DNA of 64,000 nucleotides from Conchocele bisecta (lineage: Eukaryota > Mollusca > Bivalvia > Lucinida > Thyasiridae). The stretch is taken from positions 55,789,968 through 55,853,967 of the forward strand of contig CM055273.1 in NCBI GenBank assembly GCA_029237695.1, read 5' to 3'. A program made the translations under genes and the position numbers. This document shows, one piece after another, positions 21,025 to 31,686 of this stretch (its first letter is position 1; each line of letters opens with the position of its first letter). The notes below the pieces were generated by a model. It was given only the letters and a program-made list of their open reading frames with translations. It was not told the DNA's origin and did not search any database.

Positions 21025-21425
21025 AGTTACTTTGGGGTGAAAGGGCTAAAAGGTATTGTTTCCAGGTTGCACCAAACGCTTACGTAACCCGAAGTTTCTG
21101 ACTGTAACGCACTTACGCCCTACGTTAGAGACAGAACATGCGGATTAACATTTACTGCTCACGCACAATCCTGACATAGCATGGCGGGTGAAATCGACGC
21201 TTAATGTCTCGATCAGAACAAATGGAAAGTTATCAAATACAGTTGAACATGTGCTAAAGGCCACCTCCGAATAGCAATTACCTGTCTATGGCAGCCACTG
21301 TTTTGTTATCCCAATTATTCAATTACTACATAAATGAACATGTGAACAGAAACCACCTGTGAAAAATTATCAGGTTTGTTTTTTTCCATGGATGGCATTT
21401 ATCATAGGTTTGACTGTATACATGA

Positions 21426-21760
21426 GGCATTGTCTCCAAATATTGTAAATGTAAATGCTTGGATTTAACGACGGCACTGGCTCGATGACCTTGCATGTCG
21501 TCTCCTAAGAAGGGGAGGCAGGGGCCTAGCTCTTATTAGAATAGTCCCCTCTGGTTCTTTAACGTGCACAGACTCTCCTTCAAATCCTATACGCGGGATC
21601 GCCTTTTAAAGTCCCCATCCAAAAGGACTAGTAGAGCAGGAAATACAAAGTATCTCAGTAATACTGACGCCCTGGAACTGAACACTGAAGCGAACCCGGG
21701 TAGCCAGCGTGGCAGTCCGACGGTGTTAAACCTCGGCCAAGGTCTGATCCAAATATTGTG
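21426..21760 (-). mobile_element. tRNA-derived SINE, family S1
   Basis: On the minus strand the head has TGGCCGAGGTTTAA, resembling the A box of class II (Ser/Leu) tRNAs, then CCCGGGTTCGCTTC as the B box. The body has CATCCAAAAGGACTAG in plus orientation, a GTGCACAGACTCTCC block, and the 3' segment GAGCTAGGCCCCTGCC...TCATCGAGCCAGTGCCG. The 3' blocks match 15088-15236. Confidence 0.7.
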
Positions 21761-22056
21761 TTGTGTTTTCCTTTTAATTGTAATTTCAATTCGCTACACA
21801 ATTTCAAATGTTCACTGTTTTGTTCGATCATGCATGACCGTTTGGCATGTGCCCGGATGCAGAATCGTGTAAATCAGTAGGATGTGGAATTATAAAGACA
21901 AAGCCAATCCACACTTGAACAATTAGGCGTCTTCCAGTCTGCATTTATTGCATATAACTACATTGGGATATTGAATGGATAAATGGAGTTTATGGCAGTT
22001 GTTACAGTCTAGATGCTGGTCTCTGACTGGGGAAATGGGGCTTATGGCAGTAACAT

Positions 22057-22186
22057 ACAATAGTAGCCACATATGTCACAAGCACTATTACCCAGGACCG
22101 GGATCTAGACTTGCAACAACTGTTGTTGCAAGTCTAGATCCCGGTCTTGGGTAATAGTGCTTGTGGCATATGTGGCTACTATTGTC
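22057..22186. repeat. 130-bp near-perfect hairpin
   Basis: ACAATAGTAGCCACATATG through GGGATCTAGACTTGCAACAA and complement, with a loop of a few bases. Only a handful of mismatches. Confidence 0.85.
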
Positions 22187-22710
22187 TGTTTCCAGAAACA
22201 TGCCCAAAATTTACCGCCATATAAACAACGTAAAAACAAGATTTGTTTCAGAATAATTAAATTTTATAAAAATTTAAGAATGAGCCTTCTTTTTATTTTA
22301 TGAAATTTTATCAAATATTGATTTTATTACGAAAATGTTATTTGTCTACTGTATGGGAATTTAATACGGGGGAAAAAGGAGATGGAGGAGGAGCTGGGAG
22401 AGGAGTAAAAAACGAAAAGTTTTAGAAATTGGCTCCAAAACCTGGCTAGATATCTTGGAAATTATCTAACTGAGAAAAAAAGTTTTTAAAATCGGTCGGC
22501 TGTTTCTGAAATTAAGACAAAATTTCCCCATTGGGATTTGGCATGGGGAAATTTTTGTTCGTAATAACATCAATATTGGACCAAATTCCATGAAATAAAA
22601 AGAAGGCTTATTCTTAAATTTTGATAAAATTTAATATTATCGAAAACAAATATTGTTTTTTGCATTGTTTATATAGCCGTATAATTCGGGCAGGTCTCGT
22701 GAAACAGACA
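22186..22710. mobile_element. Family A element, second copy
   Basis: Shares GAATGAGCCTTCTTTTTATT, the GGGGGAAAAAGGAGATGGAG tract and the right end GGGCAGGTCTCGTGAAACAG with 9288-9836. It abuts the hairpin at 22057-22186. Confidence 0.7.
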
Positions 22711-22797
22711 TTAGTCTGGCTCCTGAAATGTGGCTTAAAATGGGGCTTGTAACATTTGAAGCAAGTCTAGCTCCCGGTCTATGACTGCGAAAATGTG

Positions 22798-23895
22798 GCA
22801 TCTGATAATTGTGGGCAGTCTCGCAAAATATGACTGGTAATTATGGGCCGTCACGCAAAATGTGACTGGTAATTATGGGCCGTCACGCAAAATGTGACTC
22901 TGGTAATTGTGGGCAGTCACGCAAAATGTGATTCTGGTAATTATGGGCCATCACGCAAAATGTGACTGGTAATTATGGGCCGTCACGCAAAATGTGACTC
23001 TGGTAATTGTGGGCAGTCACGCAAAATGTGAATCTGGTAATTGTGAGTAGTCTCGCAAAATGTGAATCTGGTAATTGTGGGCAGTCACGCAAACTGTGGT
23101 TGTGGTAATCGTGGACTTTTTCGCAAGATGTGGCTCTGGTAATTGTGGGCTGTGTCTCAAAATGTGAATCTGGTAATTGTGGGCAGTGTCGTAATTGTGG
23201 ACAATCTCGCAAAATGTGGCTCTGGTAATTGTTGGCAGTGTTGCAAAATGTTAATCTGGTAATTGTGGATAGTCTATTAAAATGTGGCTCTGGTAATTGT
23301 GGGCAGTCTCGCAAAATATAAATTTGGTAATTGTGGGCAGTCGTGCAAAATGTCGCTTCTGGTAATTTTGGGCAGTCACGCAAAATGTGGCTTCTGTTAA
23401 TTGTGGGCAGTCACGCAAACTACGGCTTCTGGTAATTGTGGGCAGTCTCGCAAATTGTGGCTTTTGTAATTTGTGGACAGTCTCGCAAATTGTGGCTTCT
23501 GGTAATTGTGGGCAGTCACGCAAAATGTGGCTTCTGTTAATTGTGGGCAGTCACGAAAATCGCTTGGTAATTGTGGGTAGTCTCGAAAATTGTGGCTTTG
23601 TAATTGTGGACAGTCTCGCAAAATTGTGGCTTCTGGTAATTGTGGGTCTCCAGTCTCGCAAATTGTGGTTCTGTAATTTGTGGACAGTCTCGCAAAGTGC
23701 TGGCTTCTGGTAATTGTGGGACTGTGTTGCTTTGGTAATTGTGGGCAGTCACGCAAAATGTTTCTTCTGTTAATTTTGGACAGTCACGCAAAATACGGCT
23801 TCTGGTAATTGTGGGCAGTCTCGCAAATTGTGGCTTCTGTCATTTGTGGACAGTCTCGCAAATTGTGGCTTCTGGTAATTGTGGGCAGTCTCGCC
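22798..23895. repeat. 35-bp minisatellite, about 30 units
   Basis: Tandem variants of GGTAATTGTGGGCAGTC followed by TCGCAAAATGTGGCTTCT, unit about 35 bp with 32- to 37-bp variants. Early units read TTATGGGCCGTCACGC; later units alternate TCTCGC and TCACGC, suggesting higher-order structure. Repetitive ORFs on both strands are by-products. Confidence 0.9.
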
Positions 23896-23948
23896 TGTAT
23901 AATTAAGGCTTATGTCATGTGTGTCTAGTCTAGCTCTTGATATGTGGC

Positions 23949-24375
23949 TACTGTCTTTTCCACGTGTTTTTTGCCGACAATTTGTTTGCTATATACATTA
24001 TTGTTAGAAATAGTTAAATGTAAGTGTTTTTTATCAATAACAAAATGTTCACACACTCACTCTTTTATATTTATTGAAATGCCATCGAATATTGATTTTA
24101 TTGCCAACAAAAACATGGGGGCTAAACATATAGATAAAAAAACAATTTGGAAGTTGTTGACCGATTTTAAAAATCTGACTTTTGTTTTCTTAGTTACATC
24201 ATTTCCAATGTGGCTAGCCAGGTTTCGGAGCTATTCTACAAAAATGAAAAGTTGTATGACCCCCACCTCGCCTCCTTTGTGTCCCTTTTTGTTAAATTCC
24301 CATAGAGAAATAAAATCAAATGTTTCATGGAATTATCAAAAAGTTATTCGGCAGAAAAATATGGAACATACAGTG
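23949..24375. mobile_element. Family B element, diverged
   Basis: Left end CTACTGTCTTTTCCACGTG with TTTTGCCGACAA; right end GGCAGAAAAATATGGAACATACAG. It corresponds to the better copy at 32059-32603. A 149-codon ORF (23944-24393) covers it; similar copies show no conserved protein, so I do not call it a gene. Confidence 0.6.
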
Positions 24376-24595
24376 GACACATGCGGCTTATAACAATGTT
24401 TATCAGTCTATACGTAGCTCCTGGTTAGAGTCCACACTTCTACAGCTTCATATGAATAAGTTAGTGCTCACATATTGGATTTTTAAGGAATTAAATTCGA
24501 AGGAGTAATATGTGAACAATAACATACTTATAATTAGCCTGGGTTTATAATGTAGTCTCCCATCCGCGTATTGATTTCCTATTTCCTGTCAAACA

Positions 24596-24833
24596 GGGGG
24601 CCGTTTCATTAAACTTAGTACGACTAAAATGTTCGTCAGTGCAGATTTAGGATCGTCTGGAAATTTCAATTATTGGATTTACATTTATTGAGCATAGGCT
24701 GCATGCAGCCTATGCTCAATAAATGTAAATCCAATAATTGTTTACAAGAAAACAACGTCAATGTGAAATTTACAGACTATCATAATATTGCACTTACGAA
24801 CATTTTAGTCGTACGAAGTTTAGTGAAAAGGCC
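24596..24833. mobile_element. Family P MITE with ACA flanks
   Basis: GGGGGCCGTTTCATTAAACT to AAGTTTAGTGAAAAGGCC, with a near-perfect central hairpin TTGAGCATAGGCTGCATGCA. ACA precedes and follows, consistent with a 3-bp target duplication. Confidence 0.8.
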
Positions 24834-24839
24834 ACAAGT

Positions 24840-25445
24840 TGTAGTTAAATTAGGTATTCTAATGCACCGAAAATAGAAAGCACGCATCTGATTGGTCAAT
24901 TGTAATTACAGCCTATAAAATATGAAAAATCACAGCATATAAAATCTCCGTTTTACCAGTCTGTGTTTTACAACTTGACAGATGTATGTAACCCTACGCG
25001 CTTTTGTAAACAAAGGCCAGAAGTGGGGAATCCAAATATCTATTTCCCAAATCATTTTCGGTACATTTTCGGTTATCCATTCTGCCATATCAACATGTAC
25101 AACCCAAAGCGGAAAAGAGAATCGACCAACGACTAACAAATATGACTTCAGGGACAGTGTCATTGTGTGGTCCTTCAACAAATTCCCAAAAATATTACCC
25201 CACTCGCCCAAAATATTGAAGAATTTACTAAAAAATGCTCAAATGCAAACTCAATATGCCAGAACCAGCCAATAACTTTACGAATTCCAATGTGCACATA
25301 TATGACTATACATAATAAACTGTATTGCAGATGGGTAATTACCTGAATTAGGCGTAAATCCTGGAAATCCTGTTCAAGGCTGTTGACACTTGTTGACATT
25401 TTCTTTGTAAAAATCACGCGAACTCAATATAGAAATATTGACATT
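24840..25445. other. No recognised feature
   Basis: A 97-codon plus ORF (24982-25275) and a 93-codon minus ORF lie here, with no recognisable domain. It precedes the truncated LINE and may be unique host DNA. Confidence 0.35.
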
Positions 25446-25452
25446 TCTTTAA

Positions 25453-26499
25453 ATGAATAAACGTAAATCATCAAAAAAGATAGCCTTTACATATAACGAT
25501 AACACAATTGAAATTGTAGACCACTTTACATATTTGGGAAATGTTTGTTCACAAAACGGAACTTTTCATAAGACTAAGAAACATTTGATTGACCAAGCAT
25601 CCAAAGCTCTTTTCGGCCTATTTAGAAAGATTAACAACTTGTCAACTCCGGTAGACTGTCAGCTTAAGTTATTTGATCAATGTATCACTCCAATTCTCTG
25701 CTATGCCTGTGAAATCTGGGGATTTGAAAACATTTCGGCTATAGAAACAATTCATTTGAAATTTTGTAAAACTGTTTTGGGGGTAAAGAAATCCACACCA
25801 AATTTCATGGTTTATGGAGAACTCAGCAAATTTCCGCTTATTATTGACATTAAATGTAGAATTATTTCGTTTTGGGCAAAATTAGTTTCAGGGAAGCAGA
25901 GTAAATTATTGTTTCTTATGTATAAGTTATTATATACACAACATGAAGCAAATGTGACTCATTTCCGATGGATTCAGAATGTTAAATCTATTTTAATTGA
26001 AATTGGAGTTCCTGGCGTATGGCTTAGCCAGAACGATGTTAATGCTATCTGGCTGAGCCACTACGACAGGACTCAGCTTCAGAACCAGTTTATTCAGACA
26101 TGGCTCACCAGCATCGATTCATCTTCACGTGGAATTACGTATAGAATCTTTAAAACAGAGTTTGGATTAGAAACATATTTAATTAATCTCACGGAAAGGT
26201 TAAGAAAAACATTGACCGGATTTCGAACTTGTAATCATAGACTGGCGGTCGAAACTGGTAGATGGACAGGTGTGCCGAGAGCAAGCAGGGTCTGCAACAA
26301 ATGTGGCGCTGGTGCTCTCGGTGACGAGTTTCATTTCCTTTTCGAGTGCCGCTTCTATGATGAAGTTCGAAAACGGTATATCAAGCCATTTTATTTTAGA
26401 AGACCAAATATTTTAAAATTCGCACAGCTATTTGAAAAAAAATCTGGAAAGCAATTAAGAAATTTAGCTATTTTTATAAGAAATGCTTTATGGTTATAA
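25453..26499 (+). CDS. 5'-truncated LINE, C-terminal part of reverse transcriptase ORF
   Basis: A 348-codon open frame equals the end of a non-LTR retrotransposon ORF2. Residues 15-62 match the post-palm thumb pattern (IEIVDHFTYLGN, then KALFGLF). Residues 95-135 carry HLKFCKTVLGVKKSTPN and YGELSKFPL, typical of animal LINEs. Near the C-terminus a TGFRTCNHRLAVETGRW block precedes a C-x2-C-x9-H-x4-C cluster (C281, C284, H294, C299), the usual nucleic-acid-binding tail. The fingers and palm are absent and TAA immediately precedes the ATG, so this is a 5'-truncated insertion rather than a start I would defend. Lack of internal stops suggests a fairly recent insertion. The clade is CR1/Jockey-like at best guess. 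Confidence 0.85.
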   Translation: MNKRKSSKKIAFTYNDNTIEIVDHFTYLGNVCSQNGTFHKTKKHLIDQASKALFGLFRKINNLSTPVDCQLKLFDQCITPILCYACEIWGFENISAIETIHLKFCKTVLGVKKSTPNFMVYGELSKFPLIIDIKCRIISFWAKLVSGKQSKLLFLMYKLLYTQHEANVTHFRWIQNVKSILIEIGVPGVWLSQNDVNAIWLSHYDRTQLQNQFIQTWLTSIDSSSRGITYRIFKTEFGLETYLINLTERLRKTLTGFRTCNHRLAVETGRWTGVPRASRVCNKCGAGALGDEFHFLFECRFYDEVRKRYIKPFYFRRPNILKFAQLFEKKSGKQLRNLAIFIRNALWL

Positions 26500-26640
26500 T
26501 GACTAGTGAGCTTATACATATGCATTTTGTATTTGTACCCATCGTTGTATTATGTAATCTATTGTATACCTCGTGTGTCACGTATGTGGCTTAGAGTGAA
26601 TAAAATGTATGTATGTTATAATAAAAGAAATTTACTGTTG
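26500..26640 (+). mobile_element. 3' UTR and tail of the truncated LINE
   Basis: After the stop codon the sequence runs to AGTGAATAAAATGTATGTAT and an ATGT-rich tail instead of poly(A). Short tandem tails are common at the 3' ends of CR1/L2-like LINEs. The exact 3' border is uncertain. Confidence 0.5.
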
Positions 26641-26701
26641 CAACTACACATAGAAAAGCAATACAATTGTTAAAATAAACTTTATAGTTGAATAAATGTA
26701 T

Positions 26702-27411
26702 TAAAGGTACATGCCCACGCAGCAGGTTACACTGTACTACTACTTTTCATTTTCTGTCATGCCTTATATGAGCCATTTGTCTACCCACTAACGAGTTATT
26801 TTTAATTACGGCGCGTGTTAATTGGTGTTAAATCGCATTTTATATGCCGCGACCAGAAAGGGTATTTTCCGACCTCGTGCTATTTTTACCAACACGCGTC
26901 TCGTGACACGGTCAATCATATCACATCTTTGACATGCGCAGTGAAGTATCGGAAGTTGAGAAGAAAAATCTCTGTTCGAGTCCAAATCATATCTCCACGT
27001 AACTCTTTCCATTTGGTGATCTGGTCGCCAATATTAACCACTCTCTCTCTGTACTTCCTGGCCCTCAACATTTCGCCTTTTTTTGGCCGACGCCGTTTCA
27101 TACAATTTCCGTCCTGGACGTTTCGACATGTTGATATTCTTGTTTACATATTGGGAAGCCTACTGGCGCGCCTAGTATACTGCGCATGCGCACCGCAAGC
27201 CGTGATGTGAAAGCCGTCGTCCCCGCACATTATCAAAATAGACTGTTACCGCCGCGCGTCGCTAACAGTAAATTGATAATTACTAAATGATTATATTTGT
27301 ATAGCGGGCACTCGTAATTTTTAGAACTGGTGGAATAGTGACATAATTATACACTTATTTAATTCCTATAAAGAACATTCTGTGCCTACTGCGTGGGCAT
27401 GTACTTTTAAT
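26702..27411. mobile_element. TTAA-flanked element, family G, 710 bp
   Basis: TTAAAGGTACATGCCCACGC at the left and GCGTGGGCATGTACTTTTAA at the right form inverted ends with TTAA at both borders. The right 150 bp (ATTTTTAGAACTGGTGGAAT, CACTTATTTAATTCC) recur at 10940-11090 and, inverted, at 63108-63260. The middle carries short basic minus-strand reading frames (27131 down to about 26916) that could be a remnant of a captured or parental exon. Confidence 0.7.
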
Positions 27412-27604
27412 GTCTTAGAAAAAGTCCCGTTAATCTCAATTTGAAATGGGAATATTCTTCGGCGGAGCTACATTTCTTCAAATTCATTTGGTGTGAGGCG
27501 GTTATCGATGACGACAACAACCTGCTGACGTATTGAAAAATATCACTGTTCGTGATATGCTACGACGTTGCAGAAAGCAGAGAGCACACTAGGTGCATTA
27601 TAAT

Positions 27605-27753
27605 GGGGATAACCAAGCTTTGTCTTTCGATTTGGAGCGGTATGTGTGAGGTTTTATGGTCTGAGAATCAGTTTTACGGCGTAAAACTGATTCACAGACC
27701 ATAAAGCCTCCCACATACCGCTCCAAATCGAAAAATAAAGCATGAGTATCCCC
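27605..27753. repeat. 149-bp near-perfect palindrome
   Basis: Starts GGGGATAACCAAGCTTTG and ends with a near-complement CATGAGTATCCCC. The inner arms, TCGATTTGGAGCGGTATGTG and TATGGTCTGAGAATCAGTTT, pair with complements around TTACGGCGTAA. Confidence 0.85.
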
Positions 27754-27894
27754 TAAATATGCAACTTAAGCGGTTAAATCTTGCAATGTGTGAAATACAT
27801 GGACTGGACGGCGATTGGCTTAGAAAGTAGGGCGAATTATAAGAAATATTGTTTGTAACGTGCAGCAGCATGTTCGGTGTTTTACGTACTGTAT

Positions 27895-27965
27895 GTCGAA
27901 CAGTGCAGACCCCGGTCCGACTGCGCGTTTGCTCATTCGGATCCGGCTCTACTCTGTTCTCCAGA
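27895..27965. repeat. Degraded D-type hairpin
   Basis: GAACAGTGCAGACCCCGGTC pairs imperfectly with GATCCGGCTCTACTCTGTTC. Confidence 0.6.
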
Positions 27966-28162
27966 CCAAAAACCAACATTTTAGTCACATATGGTGAAAG
28001 CCCTGCATAGACTTCTATTCTCCATGCCTCGAGTCTCACATAACTGTTGTTTAGTTCCAGCGATTGCACAGCATGTTTCAATTGCACATCTGGTTCTCAA
28101 AGTCTTGTTTCTGTCTACTCTGAAAAAGCACATTTTCAACAGACACATAATTAAATGTTAAA

Positions 28163-28388
28163 TGTGGCTGTGACTGGAGAAACGGGGCTTATGGGATTTG
28201 TGACAAATGTAGCGCCTGATCAAATAGCACACGCCTGTAGCCTGATAGCTGTTAGAAGCGTGACGGGTGTTTCATTGGTGGAATGGCGAACAGTGCAGAT
28301 CCTGATCAGACTGTGCGGATGCACAGGCTGATCTGGATCTACACTGGTCAGAAAATCCATAAGCCCCAGTTATCCAGTCACAGCCACA
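28163..28388. mobile_element. Family D MITE, full length
   Basis: TGGCTGTGACTGGAGAAACG to CAGTTATCCAGTCACAGCCA, 226 bp. It contains CGTGACGGGTGTTTCATTGG and the GATCAGACTGTGCGGATGCA hairpin. Other copies: 29255-29492, 33493-33684, 34797-35026 and 59848-60050, plus two interrupted copies. Confidence 0.8.
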
Positions 28389-28481
28389 AGTGTAGACATA
28401 ACACTACATTTCAATCCAATCTCTATTATTATAATGGTGTTTCTTGCAAGACGTTTCGAATTATCAGTCCATGTGGCTTCT

Positions 28482-28633
28482 TACGGAGCCCCGCATGGGA
28501 CGTATACTTATTTTATATCGGGGAAACGAATTGCTAAATTCGAGGGAACGAATTGTTAAACTGAGGGAACGAATTATTATTTCGTGGGAACGAATTGATA
28601 AAAAGAAATCCATGTCACCTGCGGGGCTCCGTA
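28482..28633. mobile_element. TACGG foldback 2, GGAACGAATTG repeat type
   Basis: TACGGAGCCCCGCATGGGAC to CACCTGCGGGGCTCCGTA, flanked exactly by GCTTCT (28476-28481 and 28634-28639). Four short units of GAGGGAACGAATTGTTAAA type fill the interior. It is the smallest of three copies of this subtype (also 46058-46256 and 53104-53563). Confidence 0.9.
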
Positions 28634-28747
28634 GCTTCTGCCTGTGTTAACATGTCGCAATTTGTAACCGTTGACAATCTTTAACACATTTCATGCTGAG
28701 GATATGTCATTTTGTTTATGAAAAAATCTAAATGTTTCTTTACATGT

Positions 28748-28828
28748 GCTTAGACGTATATGTCGTGACTACCATTTGAACCGTCTCGCCGAGACGGACG
28801 GTTCAAATGAGTGATCACAACATATAGT
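28748..28828. repeat. Hairpin ACCATTTGAACCGTCTCG
   Basis: CATTTGAACCGTCTCG and CGAGACGGACGGTTCAAATG pair, with partial outer pairing of ATATGTCGTGA and ATCACAACATAT. Confidence 0.7.
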
Positions 28829-29254
28829 TTCACTGAGAAATAAGAAAAATAAAAATGAAATATTTAAAATAGTTCATATCCGTAAAGGTGTATTTCGCAT
28901 GTAATGGGTTAATACAACACTGTCACGACTTTGATTCTTGTTTCTATTCCATGCAGGCCCTGAGTAGAATGCGTGGATGTGCATGCTGATCTGGCTCCAC
29001 ACTGATCGCTATCGTGGAAACGTCCACTGTGTTAGCCGTGCCCTCATCATTGTAGGGTTTCAAGGAAAATGCGGGCTTCTAGGGATGATTGTTCAATGCA
29101 TACAGCATGGGCATATTGTAAATAATAACCGCTGAGATAGAAAGAAAGTCACATGTTTTTTTAACAATCATCGTATACAGTAATTGTCGAGTGCAATTCT
29201 CGGTCTTCTAGAGCACCCCTGCAGCTAGCCTGACACGGATATACACTGTTCTTT

Positions 29255-29492
29255 CTCATGTGTGAGAAATGAGGCTTATTGGATGTGTGACCAGGGTAGC
29301 TCCTGATCAAATATCACAGTCCTGAAGCCTGATAACGTTCTATGATGCTTGTTGGAAGCACATCGTTCGTTTAATTGATGGAATGGTGAATAATGCGGAT
29401 CCTGATGCGACTGAGCGGATGCACATGCTGATCTACACTGGTCATAAAACCTATTAACCCCATTACTCCAGTCACAGTCACGGGTGTGTAGA
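29255..29492. mobile_element. Family D MITE, diverged
   Basis: Contains GGCTTATTGGATGTGTGACC, TTTAATTGATGGAATGGTGA and the right end CATTACTCCAGTCACAGTCA. The left end is eroded. Confidence 0.65.
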
Positions 29493-29499
29493 AACCTCC

Positions 29500-29570
29500 A
29501 CAGCGAACAGTGTAGCCCCTGATCAGACTGCGCGGACGCGCAGGCTGATCTGGGGCTACACTGATCGCAA
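29500..29570. repeat. D-type hairpin
   Basis: GCGAACAGTGTAGCCCCTGA and complement around CTGCGCGGACGCGCAG. It directly follows a D MITE. Confidence 0.8.
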
Positions 29571-29931
29571 ACCCAATCATACCATCTTCTTCATTCCTGA
29601 TACAGAAGCCGAAACAAAGTCATTCATCACGCGGGCATGTTTACCAAATATATCTGCCGAAATCAGTCTACAGGGTAACACAGCATATTGCTTTATAGCG
29701 TCATCTTCGCCCGAAACAATCAACAAACACATTGTTATTACTTCCAAAGCTATGGGATTGACAGTTGATGACGCAGTACATGTATCAATGTACATGTTTG
29801 ACAGCATTAACAAAATGGCCGCGTGAATTTGTCATCAAGATGGTACATGTTGGTGATAAGTAAAGAACCCAAAGAACACGTTTACACCAATATGAGAGAT
29901 ACACTGGATAGTGAGGGGACTCGAACAATGG

Positions 29932-30237
29932 GTTTCAAGTCCTCTGAGATACGTTTCTTTGTTTTATCCGAGATCCTCGGACAGAGTCCCATTCATTCCG
30001 TACGTACTCTATCGGTCGACTGAGGACTCAGATGAGATACGTTTCTTTGTTTTATCCGAGATCCTCGGACAGCGTTCCATTCATTCCGTTCGTACACTAT
30101 CGATCGACTGAGAACTCAGAACAATGACAATGGTTTCAAGTCCTCTGAGATACGTTTCTTTGTTTTATCCGAGATCCTCGGACATAGTTCCATTCATTCC
30201 GTTCGTACACTATCGATCGACTGAGGACTCAGAATCA
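29932..30237. repeat. Three tandem units of about 85-115 bp
   Basis: GAGATACGTTTCTTTGTTTT, ATCCGAGATCCTCGGACA and ACTATCGATCGACTGAGGAC recur three times in register at about 29946, 30032 and 30147. The first and third units also share TTTCAAGTCCTCTGAGATAC. The ORFs across them repeat RYVSLFYPRSSD, a consequence of the duplication. Confidence 0.85.
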
Positions 30238-30551
30238 TGGAGAGAACAAAAAAGTCCTCGTCCTATCAGTGCTGAGGGGTTGTGTGTTTTTGCTAATGCT
30301 TATTTATACGTCTATGTGATCAGCATGCGGCCCATGTGTGCTCAACATTTCGACTAATTTAATACTATAATTATTTTGACATATCGTGGTATTCAAAATA
30401 ACCTATCACGATGAATTACAGTAAAAACCCTCTAAACCGTATTCCAGGAAATATATTTGTTTTAAATATGACGGATTCTATTGTCGAACATGTATGTGCA
30501 TGATTTCAAATTATATAAAGGTCACAAGAATACTCATGTGTATGGATTAAC

Positions 30552-30619
30552 GTGAAAGCTCGCTCAACCGGACACCTTGGGGACCTCCCAGGGTATCCGG
30601 TTGAGAGAGGTTTCACTGT
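30552..30619. repeat. T-family mini-palindrome
   Basis: GTGAAAGCTCGCTCAACCGG pairs with CCGGTTGAGAGAGGTTTCAC. Another possible T end lies at about 30420. Confidence 0.7.
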
Positions 30620-31440
30620 ACCAGGACACTCAACACGTCGATGGATATATAATTCACCGTAGTGCAATTGGATGACCTAATGCATACACTATCGATAATG
30701 TAACAGCAATCTTGATTCTCCATCTTGGAACTATACGAGACTTGTTATGAATGCATCTGCAACCGCAACTCATTTATAAACACAGGGTAGACACGACTAC
30801 AATCTATAAGTATATACCTTATTACAGTTTGATCTTAATGTGAATGACCAGCTTAGACATACAAGGTAGATGAACTTCCATGAGTGATGATTTAATATGA
30901 TATGTAATATCTAATATTTATGCAAGGAGTTTGTAGCATATATATATTAATATATCGGGTGGATAAAAAGATATATCCCAACTTCAAAAAATATTTCAAA
31001 AAGTAATTCAGTAAAATGTCTTAGAGTACATGTATTAGTTCATTCGATTAACTTGGCACACTAAAAGTGTCAAGTATATAGTTATAGTATTACGATTGTG
31101 GTGGTGAAATAAAAAGAAATATGGTTCAAAACTGAAAATATCGGTATTAATTGAATTCTTAGCAAATGGAAGATGCAGTAAGTAAACAAGCATGTAAACT
31201 ATCATTTCTGTGACATAAATGTCGAAATATAAATATACAAACTCATATTTTTTATGTATATTTGACACAGCCTGGTATTATCTGACACACTTTCAAATTT
31301 CCATTACTAGTTTGTGTTTTCTGTGGGTTATTATTAAACCGTGTTTTTTCAGTTTGCTCAATACGGGTGTATTCGCGATGTTAACCCATATGCTGCTCTA
31401 AGTTACATTTCTCAAAAACTATAGAAGGTAATACATGTTC
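30620..31440. other. No recognised feature
   Basis: Very AT-rich. No gene, tandem repeat or strong hairpin was identified. Confidence 0.4.
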
Positions 31441-31444
31441 CCAG

Positions 31445-31686
31445 GAGGCCGTTTCACTAAACTTCGTACGACTAAAATGTTCGTAAGTGCAAATTTAGGA
31501 TCGTCTGGACATTTCAATTGATGGATTTACATTTAATGAGCATATACTGCATTTGCAGCCTATGCTCAATAAATGTAAATCCAATAATTGTTTGCAAGAA
31601 AACATTGTTAATATGAAATTTACAGACTATCATAAGTTTGCACTTACGAACAGTTTAGTCGTGCGAAGCTTAGTGAAACGGCCCCC
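31445..31686. mobile_element. Family P MITE
   Basis: GAGGCCGTTTCACTAAACTT to AAGCTTAGTGAAACGGCCCC, with central ACATTTAATGAGCATA and TATGCTCAATAAATGT. Confidence 0.85.

Noticed and set aside
22973..23791. Several ORFs with ARLPTITRS/CPQLPE repeats; also considered a CRISPR-like array
   Set aside because: A 35-bp minisatellite without unique spacers; no CRISPR structure and not a prokaryote.
23944..24393. 149-codon ORF as a gene
   Set aside because: It coincides with a family B element; corresponding frames in other copies are not conserved.
24982..25275. 97-codon ORF upstream of the truncated LINE as its 5' part
   Set aside because: It shows no reverse-transcriptase or endonuclease motif and is separated by unrelated sequence and stops.
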